From: Streptococcus suis
GTDB taxonomy: Bacteria > Bacillota > Bacilli > Lactobacillales > Streptococcaceae
DNA: 64,000 nt
Assembly: GCF_002964575.1 (NCBI RefSeq)
Contig: NZ_POQQ01000040.1
Coordinates: forward strand, 62,001-126,000
Direction of reading: 5' to 3'
Shown: positions 8,311 to 17,843 of the stretch, one piece after another
How the letters are laid out: every line of letters begins with the position of its first letter
How positions within the stretch are numbered: the first letter of the stretch is position 1
Made by a program: the position numbers and the translations under genes
Notes under the pieces: model-generated
Told to the model about the DNA's origin: nothing
The model's database searches: none
The model's input: the letters and a program-made list of their open reading frames with translations, nothing else

Positions 8311-9411
8311 TTAGCTCTCCTTATTTCCAACCGTTTTGACTGTAATTCCAAAATCTGGCGTCTTGCCTGCTGCTCGCATATTGGCTTCATAGAGGCCGTT
8401 AAAGTAGGTTGCGCCAAGTGCACGATCATACAGACCATAACCAGGTGTCTTGGTCTGGTCTCCCCAGATGCGACGACCGTGGTCTGGACGCAAGGCACCA
8501 GTCCAGTCATAGTCTACCAATAATTTAACAACAGCGTTCATGTCAATGTCACCAGCCTGTGACAAATGTGCAGTTTCTTGGAAGCCCCAAGCACCTGCCG
8601 TCACATTGCGCGTATGCATAAAATTGATGCGATTGCGTTTGAGAGCATATTCTGTCATGGCAAGGACATCATTTTTCGGATCAGAAGCATAGGATCCCAC
8701 ACACATGGTAATTCCATTGTGCTCTGAATCATAAAGATTCAAAAATCGTTCAACAGCTTCTTGACCAGTGATGATACGCGGCAAGCCGAAAATCCCATAC
8801 GGAGGGTCATCCGGGTGAATGGCCATTTTGACGCCAGCCTCCTCAGCCGTTGGCAAAATCGCCTTGATGAAATACTCCAAATTCGCCCATAAATCCTCTT
8901 CGGAAATATTTTGACGATAATTTTCGATAATGGCCTTCATTTCTTCCTTGGAATAGGATGAATCCCAACCTGGTAAGTTCAAATCATCCGCCACAGGATC
9001 AACACCTGCTAAATCCGATTTAAGGAAAGCTAAAGAGGTCGATCCATCTGGAAGTGGGTGATGCAAGTCTGAACGGGTCCAGTCAAACACAGGCATGAAA
9101 TTATAGCACACAACTGGAATACCTGCAGCCCCTACATTACGGATGGAAGTTTTATAGTTTTCGATTAACTCATCGCGATTTGACTTCCCTTGTTTGATGT
9201 CTTCATGGACAGGAATGGATTCAATAACAGTAATTTCAAGTCCTGCCTCTTCTACCATTTTTTTCAGCTCTAGTATGTTTTCAAGGGGCCAAGCTTGACC
9301 AACCGGTACATCATAGACAGCTGTCACAATTCCCTGCATACCAGGAATTTCTTTAATCTGTCCAAGTGTTACAGGATCCTTTTTCCCATACCAACGAAAT
9401 GACATTTTCAT
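8311..9411 (-). CDS. uxuA: mannonate dehydratase
   Basis: Converts D-mannonate to 2-keto-3-deoxy-D-gluconate with a divalent metal in a TIM-barrel fold. The length of 366 aa and the start MKMSFRWYGKKDPV are typical of the family; metal-ligand candidates are in AIHPDDPP and NFMHTRNV, with RPDHGR near the C-terminus. The start at 9411 is set by AGGAG eight bases upstream, which lies at the end of uxaC. It is the third gene of the kdgA-uxaC-uxuA-uxuB run. Confidence 0.96.
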   Translation of the reverse strand: MKMSFRWYGKKDPVTLGQIKEIPGMQGIVTAVYDVPVGQAWPLENILELKKMVEEAGLEITVIESIPVHEDIKQGKSNRDELIENYKTSIRNVGAAGIPVVCYNFMPVFDWTRSDLHHPLPDGSTSLAFLKSDLAGVDPVADDLNLPGWDSSYSKEEMKAIIENYRQNISEEDLWANLEYFIKAILPTAEEAGVKMAIHPDDPPYGIFGLPRIITGQEAVERFLNLYDSEHNGITMCVGSYASDPKNDVLAMTEYALKRNRINFMHTRNVTAGAWGFQETAHLSQAGDIDMNAVVKLLVDYDWTGALRPDHGRRIWGDQTKTPGYGLYDRALGATYFNGLYEANMRAAGKTPDFGITVKTVGNKES

Positions 9412-9424
9412 GATTTGCTCTCCT

Positions 9425-10825
9425 TTATTGTTCAAAAAATTCTTTGGCATTGTAGTAGGATATGGCTTCTACAAACTGCCCTAAACGATTGTAATCTTCA
9501 GGCACTTCTTCATCAACAATCCATTTGCCGACATAAGTCGCTAAAATGCGTCTGAAATAATCATGCCGTTGATAAGACAAAAAGCTACGTGAATCGGTTA
9601 ACATTCCAACAAAATTCGCTAGCATCCCTTGCTCTGCATAGGCATTCATCTGGTCAATCATACCCAACTTGGTGTCATTGAACCACCAACCAGCACCAAA
9701 TTGTAGCTGGCTACGAATCCCTTCCTCATTGGACTGGAAATTCGCCAAAGTATTGGCTAGGGCAATGTTGTAACTTGGATTGAGATTGTACCAAATCATT
9801 TTTGGAAGGGCATTTTCTTTGACCAAGTTATCTAATAAACGATTCAAGTTCGCTGATAAACTGGTCTGATCTCCAATCGAATCCACGCCTACATCTGCTC
9901 CGAGTTTGTCAAACAGTCCTGTATGGTTGTTCCGTAAGGCGCCAAAATGAACCTGGGTCACAAAACCATGTTTCTTGTACAATCGACATAATTCTCTAAA
10001 GATGGCAGTCTGCCATTTATTGATACTGGATTGGCCAACTTCTTTACCTGCAAGTCTTTCTAGTAAAATATCATCAAGCTCTTCAAGGCTTGCTTCTTCG
10101 TATGAAATAGCCGTAAAACTGATGTCACTTGCTCGGCAACCATGTTGAGCAAAATAGGAAACGCGCTGACCTAGTGCCTCTACAAAACTTGTAAAGTCCC
10201 TTACTGTTCCCCCTGTTACTTCTTCCAAGCGTTTAATAAATGGATTGAAATTTCGATGTTCTATAAAGGCTTCATCTGGGCGGAAAGTTGGTGCCACTAC
10301 AGTATCTATAGTTGAGTCCTCAGCCAAGCGCTTATGCCATTCCAAGCTATCTAGTGGATGGTCAGTTGTCCCAATAAAGGTCACCCTAGCATCCGCAATC
10401 AGTTTCCGTGGACTAACTTGATGTTCTTGCAAATAGGTATTGAGCTGATGATAGAGTCGCTCCGCATTTTCTTCTGTCAACAATTCATCAATACCAAAAA
10501 CTTGTCGCAATTCCAAATGACTCCAATGATAGAGAGGATTTCCGAAAGCCTGTTCCAAGGTTCTTGCCCAAGCCTTAAACTTATCTAGTTTACTTGCTGA
10601 ACCTGTGATTTCTTCCTCTGAGATACCATTTGCCCGCATCAAGCGCCACTTATAATGGTCACCCCCCAGCCACAGATCAACAATATCTTCATAAACCTTA
10701 TCTTCAAAAATTTCCTTAGGGTCCAAGTGACAGTGGAAATCGTAGATAGGTAGCTCTGCTATTTTGCTGTAGAGCTCCTTAGCGGGCTCATTTTTTAGCA
10801 TAAAGTTTGTATCGTTAAAACTCAT
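9425..10825 (-). CDS. uxaC: glucuronate isomerase
   Basis: Isomerises D-glucuronate to D-fructuronate, the first intracellular step after beta-glucuronidase. The 466-aa length is standard for the family. The amidohydrolase-like zinc motif is YDFHCHLD near residue 30, with WWFNDTKLG and [11 protein letters not shown] near the C-terminus. It starts at 10825, one base past the kdgA stop, with GGAGG upstream. Confidence 0.96.
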   Translation of the reverse strand: MSFNDTNFMLKNEPAKELYSKIAELPIYDFHCHLDPKEIFEDKVYEDIVDLWLGGDHYKWRLMRANGISEEEITGSASKLDKFKAWARTLEQAFGNPLYHWSHLELRQVFGIDELLTEENAERLYHQLNTYLQEHQVSPRKLIADARVTFIGTTDHPLDSLEWHKRLAEDSTIDTVVAPTFRPDEAFIEHRNFNPFIKRLEEVTGGTVRDFTSFVEALGQRVSYFAQHGCRASDISFTAISYEEASLEELDDILLERLAGKEVGQSSINKWQTAIFRELCRLYKKHGFVTQVHFGALRNNHTGLFDKLGADVGVDSIGDQTSLSANLNRLLDNLVKENALPKMIWYNLNPSYNIALANTLANFQSNEEGIRSQLQFGAGWWFNDTKLGMIDQMNAYAEQGMLANFVGMLTDSRSFLSYQRHDYFRRILATYVGKWIVDEEVPEDYNRLGQFVEAISYYNAKEFFEQ

Positions 10826-10826
10826 T

Positions 10827-11447
10827 TTATTCCTCCAAGGCTGCTACAAAACTGCGAGCAATCATCCTTACACTTTCATAACCCTCAGCATGTACTCGAC
10901 TTGCCAAAGCCGAACCGACTCCAACAGCACAAGCACCTGCCTTTTTCCAAGCTGCAACATTTTCAACTGACACTCCGCCTGAAGGCATCAAATCTACGTC
11001 AGGAACAGGACCGTGAATATCCTTGATAAATCCAGGCCCCAACACGCCACCAGGGAAAAGCTTGATAATGGGACATCCTGCCTGACTAGCTGTGACAATT
11101 TCTGTTGCAGTTGCACACCCTGGGAAATAGAGTACCTCAGCCTCTTGCGCCAACTGCTGAATATCCTTATCAAAATGAGGGCTGACTAAGAAACTAGCAC
11201 CTGCATCAATTGCCTCTTGAGCTAAACTAAGATTCATTACTGTTCCTGCACCAATGACTACGGAAGAATCATCTGATAACTCTTCTTTTAACTCTGTAAT
11301 GACTGCTGCAGCGTTGGGTGTCGAAAATGTAATCTCAATATTTCGAATACCTCCCAAAACCGCCTGGCGAGCAATTTCTTTTGCATCTTCTTCATCTTTT
11401 CCACGAATCACAGCGAAAAAATAATTTTCTTTTAATTGCTTTAACAT
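10827..11447 (-). CDS. kdgA: 2-dehydro-3-deoxyphosphogluconate aldolase
   Basis: A 206-aa KDPG aldolase that splits 2-keto-3-deoxy-6-phosphogluconate into pyruvate and glyceraldehyde 3-phosphate, the last step of the pathway. Glu of NIEITF and the Schiff-base Lys of IIKLFPGG (near residue 128) are present, as is the PSGGV phosphate loop. The start MLKQLKE at 11447 follows GGAGG by five bases. It is the first gene of the second operon, directly behind a strong regulated promoter. Confidence 0.95.
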   Translation of the reverse strand: MLKQLKENYFFAVIRGKDEEDAKEIARQAVLGGIRNIEITFSTPNAAAVITELKEELSDDSSVVIGAGTVMNLSLAQEAIDAGASFLVSPHFDKDIQQLAQEAEVLYFPGCATATEIVTASQAGCPIIKLFPGGVLGPGFIKDIHGPVPDVDLMPSGGVSVENVAAWKKAGACAVGVGSALASRVHAEGYESVRMIARSFVAALEE

Positions 11448-11461
11448 CTTGACCTCCAATT

Positions 11462-11475
11462 AGAAAGCGTTGTCA
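11462..11475. promoter_or_regulatory. cre-like CcpA site in the kdgA leader
   Basis: AGAAAGCGTTGTCA fits the consensus TGWAANCGNTNWCA at all but the first position. It lies between the -10 box and the kdgA start, where CcpA would block elongation or initiation. Confidence 0.65.
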
Positions 11476-11486
11476 TCTATAGTTAT

Positions 11487-11515
11487 AGTATATAATTCGT
11501 CAGATGATTTGTCAA
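11487..11515 (-). promoter_or_regulatory. kdgA operon promoter with operator in spacer
   Basis: Minus strand TTGACA (11510-11515), 17-nt spacer, TATACT (11487-11492). The spacer contains the near-palindrome TCATCTGACGA (11497-11507), also found in the symporter promoter, which marks it as the likely site of the GntR regulator encoded next door. Confidence 0.85.
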
Positions 11516-11555
11516 GAAAAAATAAAAAAATACTCAGAAGAATTCTTCTGAGTAT
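11516..11555 (-). terminator. terminator of the symporter-kdgK-uidA-gntR operon
   Basis: A perfect 26-bp palindrome at 11530-11555 followed on the minus strand by T7-A-T6. It ends right at the -35 box of the kdgA promoter, separating the two operons. Confidence 0.9.
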
Positions 11556-11569
11556 ATGAATAAACACTT

Positions 11570-12286
11570 CTACTTATGATCATTCAATCCATGTAGGGTC
11601 ATATCTTTATCAAACCATTCACTTAAAACAACCTGTCTTACCGAGATTATATGTGCTAACATGCTATCATACGCTGCAACAGGATGGCGTTGTTTGATAG
11701 CCATTAAAATATTTCGGTGAGCCTGCAAACTATCCGATTTCATCTGACGATTTGAATAGTTTTCATTGATCAGATGAATAGACTGGTTGATAACAGGCAT
11801 CAAACTAGTCATGGCTAGATTTCCGCTCATCTCCGCCAACATACAGTGAAACTGTACATCCAATTCTAAATGATGAGGGTCGCCAGCAATAACTGCTTCT
11901 TCGATAGCGATAACAATTTCTTCCAATCTTGCAACATCGTCATCCGAAGCAAACTGAGCTACACGCTCTGCAATTCTAGGCTCAAGCAAATACCGAATTT
12001 CAAACAAATCTGTCGTCAACTTCACTCGATCTCTGACTAATGAAAAACCTAAGGGATCTTCTGACACACCTTTTTTCGAGCTAATGTAGGTCCCCGACCC
12101 TTGACGTACTTCTAAGATATTTCGAGTAGCTAAACTCCGAACCGCCTCACGAACAGTCGAACGTCCAACCTCCAAATCTTGAGCTAGTTCATACTCATTA
12201 GGTAACTTATCCCCTACGTTATATTCTCTCTCAAGTATCAATTCTAATAAGCGTTCCGCTGCTTTTTCAACCAAGGGTCTTGCCAT
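11570..12286 (-). CDS. GntR family (FadR/FCD subfamily) transcriptional regulator, probable hexuronate repressor
   Basis: A 238-aa regulator with an N-terminal winged helix (about residues 5-72, including GDKLPNEYELA and VGRSTVREAVRSL) and a C-terminal helical FCD ligand domain (about 90-220). This is the UxuR/ExuR/KdgR-like architecture. The start MARPLVEKAAERLL at 12286 follows GGAGG by nine bases; a TTG seven codons earlier would contain the ribosome site. It closes the operon with uidA and faces the kdgA promoter. The shared dyad TCATCnGATGA in both operon promoters is its best candidate operator; a uronate intermediate is the likely inducer. Confidence 0.88.
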   Translation of the reverse strand: MARPLVEKAAERLLELILEREYNVGDKLPNEYELAQDLEVGRSTVREAVRSLATRNILEVRQGSGTYISSKKGVSEDPLGFSLVRDRVKLTTDLFEIRYLLEPRIAERVAQFASDDDVARLEEIVIAIEEAVIAGDPHHLELDVQFHCMLAEMSGNLAMTSLMPVINQSIHLINENYSNRQMKSDSLQAHRNILMAIKQRHPVAAYDSMLAHIISVRQVVLSEWFDKDMTLHGLNDHK

Positions 12287-12331
12287 GTGATTGGTCCTCC
12301 AATACAACTTTCTATTTGCTACTATTATAGC

Positions 12332-14131
12332 TTATTTCTTTTTATAATGGTAGATTGGAATGGAAGTCCAACGTTTCTTTATTTCTCTAACAATCCGCTT
12401 AGGCTGACGATTCCGTGAGAATAATCCCTTATGATTTCCTTGAATGCGAATGAGACCAACCGTGGTTTCAAAATCCGCAAAATTCCATACCTGCTCCCCA
12501 ACTAAATTAGGAATTGAATCAAATACTCGATGGTTCATATCATAGTAATCCACCTGAAATTCCTCTGTATAAGGAATATCCCACATCGAATGCAAACCTG
12601 GAAGGGTATCTGCACCATATTCCGTCATCAAAATCGGCTTGTCAGGGTAAAGTTTTTGCCAGATCTCTAATTCTTGACGGAGTCCTTTCTCTGCCGCCTT
12701 CAAGTCACCATGAGCAACATACCAACCATAGTAACGATTGAGACAGACAACATCGACCAAATCCATAACCTCATCCTTATCAGGCGTTGCTGTCATAATA
12801 TTGACCAAGGTCACAGGACGCTTAGAAGGATCTCTGTCCCTCATGCGCTGAATCAAAGGTTCAAAGTAAGCACGCGCTCCCTTTTCATGCCCTGCCGGTT
12901 CATTGGCAACAACCCACATCACTACAGAAGGATGATTCTTATCACGCGCTATCAATTCATCAATCACCAGCTCATGAGCCTCCTTGGTTTGCATAACTTC
13001 CCAAGTGTTTTTTACTTCTTCAGAATCACCAGTCAAATTCAAGGCCGCATTGAAAAGCTGGAACAGTCCAACTGCTGGCACTTCATCAAGGACGACGATT
13101 CCCAAACGATCTGCCAGCCGCATCATTTCCTCAGAATAGGGATAATGAGATGTCCTAAAAGAATTTGCTCCAATATCCTTCAGTAAATTCAAATCCATCA
13201 GATTGGCTGCTTCATTGAAACCACGACCATTAATAAAGGTATCTTCATGTTTACCAAATCCCTTGAAATAGAAAGGTTTTCCATTGATGAAAAACTGCCC
13301 ATTTTCAACCGCAACACTACGAATACCGAATTGTTCTGAGTAGGTGTCGAGCAAGTTTTCTCCGTCAAATAATTCAACTTTAGCAGTATAGAGATAGGCA
13401 TCCAAGACTTCCCAAAGGCGTGGATGTTCAATGGCCATTTGTCCATTTTCAAGAAGACCTACTTCCTGTCCCTCTTGATCTAAAATAGACACACGGATGG
13501 AATCGTACTGCCCAACTATCTTCACATCAACATTCACTACCGCCTGAGTCAAATCTTGATTTAGCTCCGTCCGAATAACAATATCCTCAATTCTATTTTT
13601 GGGACGTTTATAGAGATGGACTGTCCGCTGGATACCAGCATAGTTGAAAAAGTCAAAATTCTCCTTGACGGTCTTCACAATTTGACCATTCCCATCCACT
13701 TCTTCGCTATAATTCCCTACTGGAAGGGTTGTGTAATTCAACTCATTATTGGCACAGACTGTCAAACGGAATTGGTCAGCGTCGTATAAGTTTGATGGAA
13801 TCAAGCATTCAAAAGGTGTGAAACCACCCTTGTGCTCCCCGATTAGCTGACCATTCGCATAGACTTTGGCCTGATGCGTCACCGAACCAAAACGCACAAC
13901 CAACTCCTCATCAGCTGATACGACAGGGAGAGCCACCATGAGTTCATACCAATTATCTCCGACAAAACGACGCTTTGCTTTATCGACAATAACATCATTA
14001 AAAGAACTCGGTACAACCATTACTTCATCTGTATCTAACAGACTATGAACATCATTGTTCCCTTGCTTAAAAGCCCATATTCCATTTAAAGAATAAACTG
14101 AGCGTGTTTTTGTTTGTATAGGATACAACAT
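12332..14131 (-). CDS. uidA: beta-glucuronidase (GH2)
   Basis: A 599-aa cytosolic GH2 enzyme releasing D-glucuronate from beta-glucuronides. The sugar-binding, immunoglobulin-like and TIM-barrel domains follow in order. The acid/base Glu is in VANEPAG near residue 409 and the nucleophile Glu in MTEYGAD near 502. The NHKG motif near 566 corresponds to the Asn-x-Lys pair that recognises the glucuronate carboxylate in known GUS enzymes, which argues for glucuronidase and against galactosidase. ATG at 14131 with AAGGA. It lies between kdgK and the regulator. Confidence 0.96.
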   Translation of the reverse strand: MLYPIQTKTRSVYSLNGIWAFKQGNNDVHSLLDTDEVMVVPSSFNDVIVDKAKRRFVGDNWYELMVALPVVSADEELVVRFGSVTHQAKVYANGQLIGEHKGGFTPFECLIPSNLYDADQFRLTVCANNELNYTTLPVGNYSEEVDGNGQIVKTVKENFDFFNYAGIQRTVHLYKRPKNRIEDIVIRTELNQDLTQAVVNVDVKIVGQYDSIRVSILDQEGQEVGLLENGQMAIEHPRLWEVLDAYLYTAKVELFDGENLLDTYSEQFGIRSVAVENGQFFINGKPFYFKGFGKHEDTFINGRGFNEAANLMDLNLLKDIGANSFRTSHYPYSEEMMRLADRLGIVVLDEVPAVGLFQLFNAALNLTGDSEEVKNTWEVMQTKEAHELVIDELIARDKNHPSVVMWVVANEPAGHEKGARAYFEPLIQRMRDRDPSKRPVTLVNIMTATPDKDEVMDLVDVVCLNRYYGWYVAHGDLKAAEKGLRQELEIWQKLYPDKPILMTEYGADTLPGLHSMWDIPYTEEFQVDYYDMNHRVFDSIPNLVGEQVWNFADFETTVGLIRIQGNHKGLFSRNRQPKRIVREIKKRWTSIPIYHYKKK

Positions 14132-14146
14132 ACTTTTTCCTTCTTT

Positions 14147-15175
14147 CTATCGTTTTATTTCACGTGACCCTTTTTTCAATAGCAAATCAATATCTGATTG
14201 ACTGATGACATTAATGTCCCCTTCAATGGTATGCTTGAATTGAAAACTAGCCATCCCCAAGTCAACTATTTCCTGTGGCGTTTTTTCCTGCAAATAACCC
14301 AAAATAATTCCTGCTGTAAAGGCATCCCCTGTCCCAACTCGGTCCAAAACTTGAATGGATTCTTTTTCCGTTTCATAAAGAATACCATCTTGATACAAGT
14401 ATGCTTTCAGCAAATATTCATTATTGTAGGTCATTTCCCTCTGGGTAAAAGCAAGACACTGCAAAGAATACGCCTCCGCCAGACCTTTCACTACCGCCAA
14501 CAAGACTTTTTTATTTTCATAAGGGCGCTTCAACCCCAGTTCATCCTTCACATCTTTTCCAAATTCATTGAAGAGTTGAATAGGCTCTAGACCAAAGCAA
14601 ATATCTGCTAAACCTACAAAAGGAGATAATCTCTCCCTCGCTTCTTCAAAAGAAGACCACAAACTTTCTCGATAATTCAAGTCAAAGGAAACCTTAACAC
14701 CCTGTCCTTTTGCCATCTCCATCAAATGAAAGGCCAGTCGATAAATATCTGGATTCAAAGCGACCGTTATACCACTCACATGAAACCAATCGACACCGTC
14801 AAACATACCTTCCAAATCATATTCTTCTTCCTTGGATAAGCTGAAAGTAGAATAATCACGGTCGTAGGTCACCTGGCTAGGTCTAAGAGAGAAACCCTTT
14901 TGATAATAATAAAGACCCAGCCTTCCCTCTTTTCGAATCACATATTTCTGTCCAATCTGCCTTGCAAAAAGAAAATGTTCTGCCATTTTCCCCACTTCAT
15001 TCTTAGGCAGTGCCGTCACCAACTCGACTGAGTGACCAAGCTGAGCCAAGCTAGCTAAAACATTCAACTCCGAACCACCAAACTGACAATCTAAACTCGT
15101 GGCCTGTGTCAAGGTCTGATAATGGGGAGGAGATAGCCGCAATAAAACTTCTCCAAATGCTAAAATTTTCTTCAT
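14147..15175 (-). CDS. kdgK: 2-keto-3-deoxygluconate kinase
   Basis: A 342-aa PfkB/ribokinase-family kinase that phosphorylates KDG to KDPG. The start MKKILAFGEVLLRLSPP carries the family substrate-binding N-terminus; GGSELNV lies near residue 33 and the catalytic DRVGTGDAFTAG near 285. The start at 15175 is fixed by AGGAGG; a 13-codon longer frame runs through a hairpin. It provides the step between uxuA and kdgA, although it is placed in the other operon. Confidence 0.94.
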   Translation of the reverse strand: MKKILAFGEVLLRLSPPHYQTLTQATSLDCQFGGSELNVLASLAQLGHSVELVTALPKNEVGKMAEHFLFARQIGQKYVIRKEGRLGLYYYQKGFSLRPSQVTYDRDYSTFSLSKEEEYDLEGMFDGVDWFHVSGITVALNPDIYRLAFHLMEMAKGQGVKVSFDLNYRESLWSSFEEARERLSPFVGLADICFGLEPIQLFNEFGKDVKDELGLKRPYENKKVLLAVVKGLAEAYSLQCLAFTQREMTYNNEYLLKAYLYQDGILYETEKESIQVLDRVGTGDAFTAGIILGYLQEKTPQEIVDLGMASFQFKHTIEGDINVISQSDIDLLLKKGSREIKR

Positions 15176-15186
15176 GCCGCCTCCTA

Positions 15187-15214
15187 GATGAAAGACCCAG
15201 CTGGCATCCACCAA
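15187..15214 (-). terminator. hairpin between symporter gene and kdgK (weak terminator or processing site)
   Basis: Minus-strand 11-bp stem (GACCTAGTTGG with CCAGCTGGGTC, two G-U pairs) followed by TTTC only. The short T run suggests partial termination or mRNA processing rather than a full stop. Confidence 0.5.
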
Positions 15215-15230
15215 CTAGGTCGTTATTGTA

Positions 15231-16784
15231 TTATTTATCGTCGTATTGGTCAACCTTATATTGAGTTACATCGACATAATCCATATCAGATAATGGAACA
15301 TTATTTGCTATATCACGCACACGTTCCTCATCTTTTGCTGCCTTCATAACATGGATTTTTTCTTGAATCCGTGCCATTTCTTCACGGTCTAGTTTGTAGA
15401 ATTTCATCAAGAACAAGGATACGCTCAATACTACTGCTGGAATAACTGTCAATAAGACAATCAAGGCCATTCTCAAATCATTTGAAAATGCAGTTTCAAC
15501 TGTTGGATACTCTTTACCAAATCCGATACCTGCTAATACAAAACCAACAACCATTGGAGCAAATGAAGAAGCGATTGAGTCTGTCAATGAGAAGATAGTC
15601 CCAATCATACCTGACAAGTAACGACCAGATACTGAAGTTTCATAGTCTGTAATATCTGCACCCATTGTCAATACCAAACCAGATGGAGCACTAGATGCAT
15701 AACGAGCAATGATATAAACAATAAAGAAACCGATTGTGTAGAGATTCCAATTTGACAAGTCTAACATCCCTGGTTTAGCAGAAAGAAGCATAACTGCTAG
15801 AATGATGAGACCTGTAATACCTAATTGCAGCGCGGTTACATATGCAAAACGTAAACCTTTACGACGAGCTAACTGAGCTGCTCCAACTGTTACTAGAATA
15901 CCAGGTAAAATCAAAAGCATAGACATCTTTCCTGAAAGGGCATAATCACCAAAGATGATACCATACAGCATAACCCCAATAACAGAGTCGCCGAAAAGCT
16001 GTGCAACAAATTTTACAAAGGCTGCAGAAATTGAAAGAACTTGCAAAGGTTTATTTCCTTTGATAACTTTCCAGTAGTCTTTCAACTTAGTTTCTTGTGT
16101 CTTCTCACCAAGACCAAAATATTTCTTATTATCTTTTTCCCAGATACCAATAATGGCAAGAATAGCCAAAACAGCTGAAATTATGACTACACCAAGGAAT
16201 AACTCTTGGAAGAATCCTGGTGTAAAACCTCCATGTTTTGGAACCAAAGTTCCTGATACAATAACTTGACTACCAGTCATTAAGATAGTTGTTGCAATAC
16301 CATCAACAATGTTAAAGATTGGACGTTGTTTTGGATCATTGGTAAGTGCAACCTGACCAGCTTTCGTGATAGTTTGTTGTAATGAATAGCCAATTTTATG
16401 GATAATTAAAACAACTAGGAATAAAGGTAGACGCAAACTTTCACTAACACCACTCAAACCTAACATCATAAAGAGTGAAGCTGCAGTGATGATATTCCCC
16501 AAGACTAAGATTGGACGATACTTACCAAACTTAGTATCCGTTTTATCAATGATAACTCCAATTGACGGATCAATAAAGCCATCAAAGATACGGATATATC
16601 CCATCAACTGACTAACAAATAATGCTGCTAATCCAAGTACACCTGTCGATAGATAAGTTACGAAAGTAAATGCAACCAAATAAATATTGGTCGATGAATT
16701 ATTCATCGCAAACAATATAATTTGCCATAACTTGGCTTTGTTATAAGTAACGTCTTCGACACGTTGCTCAACATGTTTTTCCAT
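15231..16784 (-). CDS. GPH-family glycoside/hexuronide:cation symporter
   Basis: A 517-aa membrane protein with about twelve hydrophobic segments, of the glycoside-pentoside-hexuronide (melibiose carrier-like) family within MFS. The N-terminal FDGFIDPSIGVIIDKTDTKFGKYRP matches the conserved GPH loop (a D-x-x-x-D-P / D-R-T-x-x-K/R-G-R-x-R-P pattern). ATG at 16784 with GGAGG. As first gene of the kdgK-uidA operon it is the likely importer of beta-glucuronides, either free or as short uronate-containing oligosaccharides. It differs from the PTS routes used by streptococci for unsaturated hyaluronan disaccharides. Confidence 0.9.
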   Translation of the reverse strand: MEKHVEQRVEDVTYNKAKLWQIILFAMNNSSTNIYLVAFTFVTYLSTGVLGLAALFVSQLMGYIRIFDGFIDPSIGVIIDKTDTKFGKYRPILVLGNIITAASLFMMLGLSGVSESLRLPLFLVVLIIHKIGYSLQQTITKAGQVALTNDPKQRPIFNIVDGIATTILMTGSQVIVSGTLVPKHGGFTPGFFQELFLGVVIISAVLAILAIIGIWEKDNKKYFGLGEKTQETKLKDYWKVIKGNKPLQVLSISAAFVKFVAQLFGDSVIGVMLYGIIFGDYALSGKMSMLLILPGILVTVGAAQLARRKGLRFAYVTALQLGITGLIILAVMLLSAKPGMLDLSNWNLYTIGFFIVYIIARYASSAPSGLVLTMGADITDYETSVSGRYLSGMIGTIFSLTDSIASSFAPMVVGFVLAGIGFGKEYPTVETAFSNDLRMALIVLLTVIPAVVLSVSLFLMKFYKLDREEMARIQEKIHVMKAAKDEERVRDIANNVPLSDMDYVDVTQYKVDQYDDK

Positions 16785-16818
16785 CGGAAAGTCCTCCTAA
16801 ATTTTTCTACGATAAAAT

Positions 16819-16832
16819 CGTAAGCGTTTTCT
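16819..16832. promoter_or_regulatory. cre-like CcpA site in the symporter leader
   Basis: CGTAAGCGTTTTCT matches 12 of 14 consensus positions and lies just downstream of the promoter, as the site at 11462 does for kdgA. Confidence 0.5.
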
Positions 16833-16840
16833 TTAAGTAT

Positions 16841-16869
16841 ATTTTAATATTCATCTGATGATTTGTCAA
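16841..16869 (-). promoter_or_regulatory. symporter-kdgK-uidA-gntR promoter with operator in spacer
   Basis: Minus strand TTGACA (16864-16869), 17-nt spacer, TAAAAT (16841-16846). The spacer holds the perfect 11-bp palindrome TCATCAGATGA (16851-16861). The first twelve bases of this promoter (TTGACAAATCAT) are identical to those of the kdgA promoter. Confidence 0.85.
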
Positions 16870-16899
16870 TTGTTTTTGTAAAAAAATTTAATTTTTATT

Positions 16900-16931
16900 A
16901 AAAAAAAGACGATTTTAAGTAAAAATCGTCT
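16900..16931 (-). terminator. endA terminator
   Basis: Minus-strand hairpin AGACGATTTT / AAAATCGTCT (16907-16931) followed by a run of T. Confidence 0.88.
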
Positions 16932-16977
16932 GATATATTGCATTTTTGAAATACTAAATCATCTGAGAACTTATACA

Positions 16978-17814
16978 CTAGTTAGCGTGAATCTCTCCAC
17001 TATGATAATTAATACTCAACCCACTCTGCACATTCGGTACAAAGACATTAAACTCTAAGCTGCCATCGGATGATTTTGCTTCCAGATGGCTTCCGACTGG
17101 AACTAGGTCGTCATTTTCTGCATAGACCAGGGTGACACGGTAACGTACCCGCTTGTTCTTGTCTAGTGCTTTTCGTACCAAGGTTTCAAAGTAATTCTGC
17201 CCTGTCGAGGTAGGGTCGTTGGCTTGGTTGGACCAGGCTGTCTGAACTGCGATATTCTTAGGATTGCTGGTTGACGCATCAAAACCAGAAAGTCCCCCAA
17301 TTAAAGCATAACCTAGAAGATGTCCACGATCAACAGCGTGATCATATTCACCTGGCAAATCATGAATTTGGTGCCAGCCAGCAGGTGTCCAAGATGTCCG
17401 ACCATTACCAGTTGCCTCACGGTCCTTGTACTGCCTTGTCGACTTTGCTAGAAGAGCATTAGCGACTGTTGGAACCGTCTCTCCCTGAACAGTCTTTGTC
17501 TTGTTATCCCCATAAGGTGCACTGGCGACCGAAGCATCTAAATCAGTCTTATTGCCGTTAATTAGAAAAGCTCCAGCTCCATTCCATTCAATGGAATTCC
17601 CAAGTTGTTTCCTTACTTTCTCCGTCAATACCGAACTAGCTAGCTCCTGGCTAGGTGTAAACTCGCTTGCTTTCGACTGATTGACATAATAAGAATAGTT
17701 TGCAGCATTGTCGCTGCTCGTATTATTTAAAAAGTAGCCACCACCAACCACAACGATAGTAGCTAACAAACTTAGTAGGCTCATAGCCTGTTTCTTTACA
17801 TTTTTCTTCGCCAT
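16978..17814 (-). CDS. endA: DNA-entry nuclease EndA
   Basis: A 278-aa membrane-anchored non-specific nuclease of the DNA/RNA non-specific endonuclease (beta-beta-alpha metal) family, which in pneumococcus degrades one strand of DNA during uptake and also cuts neutrophil DNA traps. A signal anchor lies at about residues 10-30. The catalytic motif DRGH is at 162-165 with His 165, and the metal-binding Asn region is in TAWSNQAN. The start MAKKNVKKQ at 17814 follows GGGAG by five bases. epuA lies directly upstream on the same strand, the same pair as in pneumococcus. Confidence 0.94.
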   Translation of the reverse strand: MAKKNVKKQAMSLLSLLATIVVVGGGYFLNNTSSDNAANYSYYVNQSKASEFTPSQELASSVLTEKVRKQLGNSIEWNGAGAFLINGNKTDLDASVASAPYGDNKTKTVQGETVPTVANALLAKSTRQYKDREATGNGRTSWTPAGWHQIHDLPGEYDHAVDRGHLLGYALIGGLSGFDASTSNPKNIAVQTAWSNQANDPTSTGQNYFETLVRKALDKNKRVRYRVTLVYAENDDLVPVGSHLEAKSSDGSLEFNVFVPNVQSGLSINYHSGEIHAN

Positions 17815-17843
17815 AAAATCTCCCATCAAAAAAGTAGGTTACC

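Noticed and set aside
8310..8510. 67-residue N-terminal extension of the SDR uxuB gene
   Set aside because: It overlaps uxuA in another frame; the conserved SDR start and AAGGAG site are at 8309.
12674..13186. 170-codon plus-strand frame antisense to uidA
   Set aside because: Shadow of a well-supported GH2 gene; no ribosome site and no domain.
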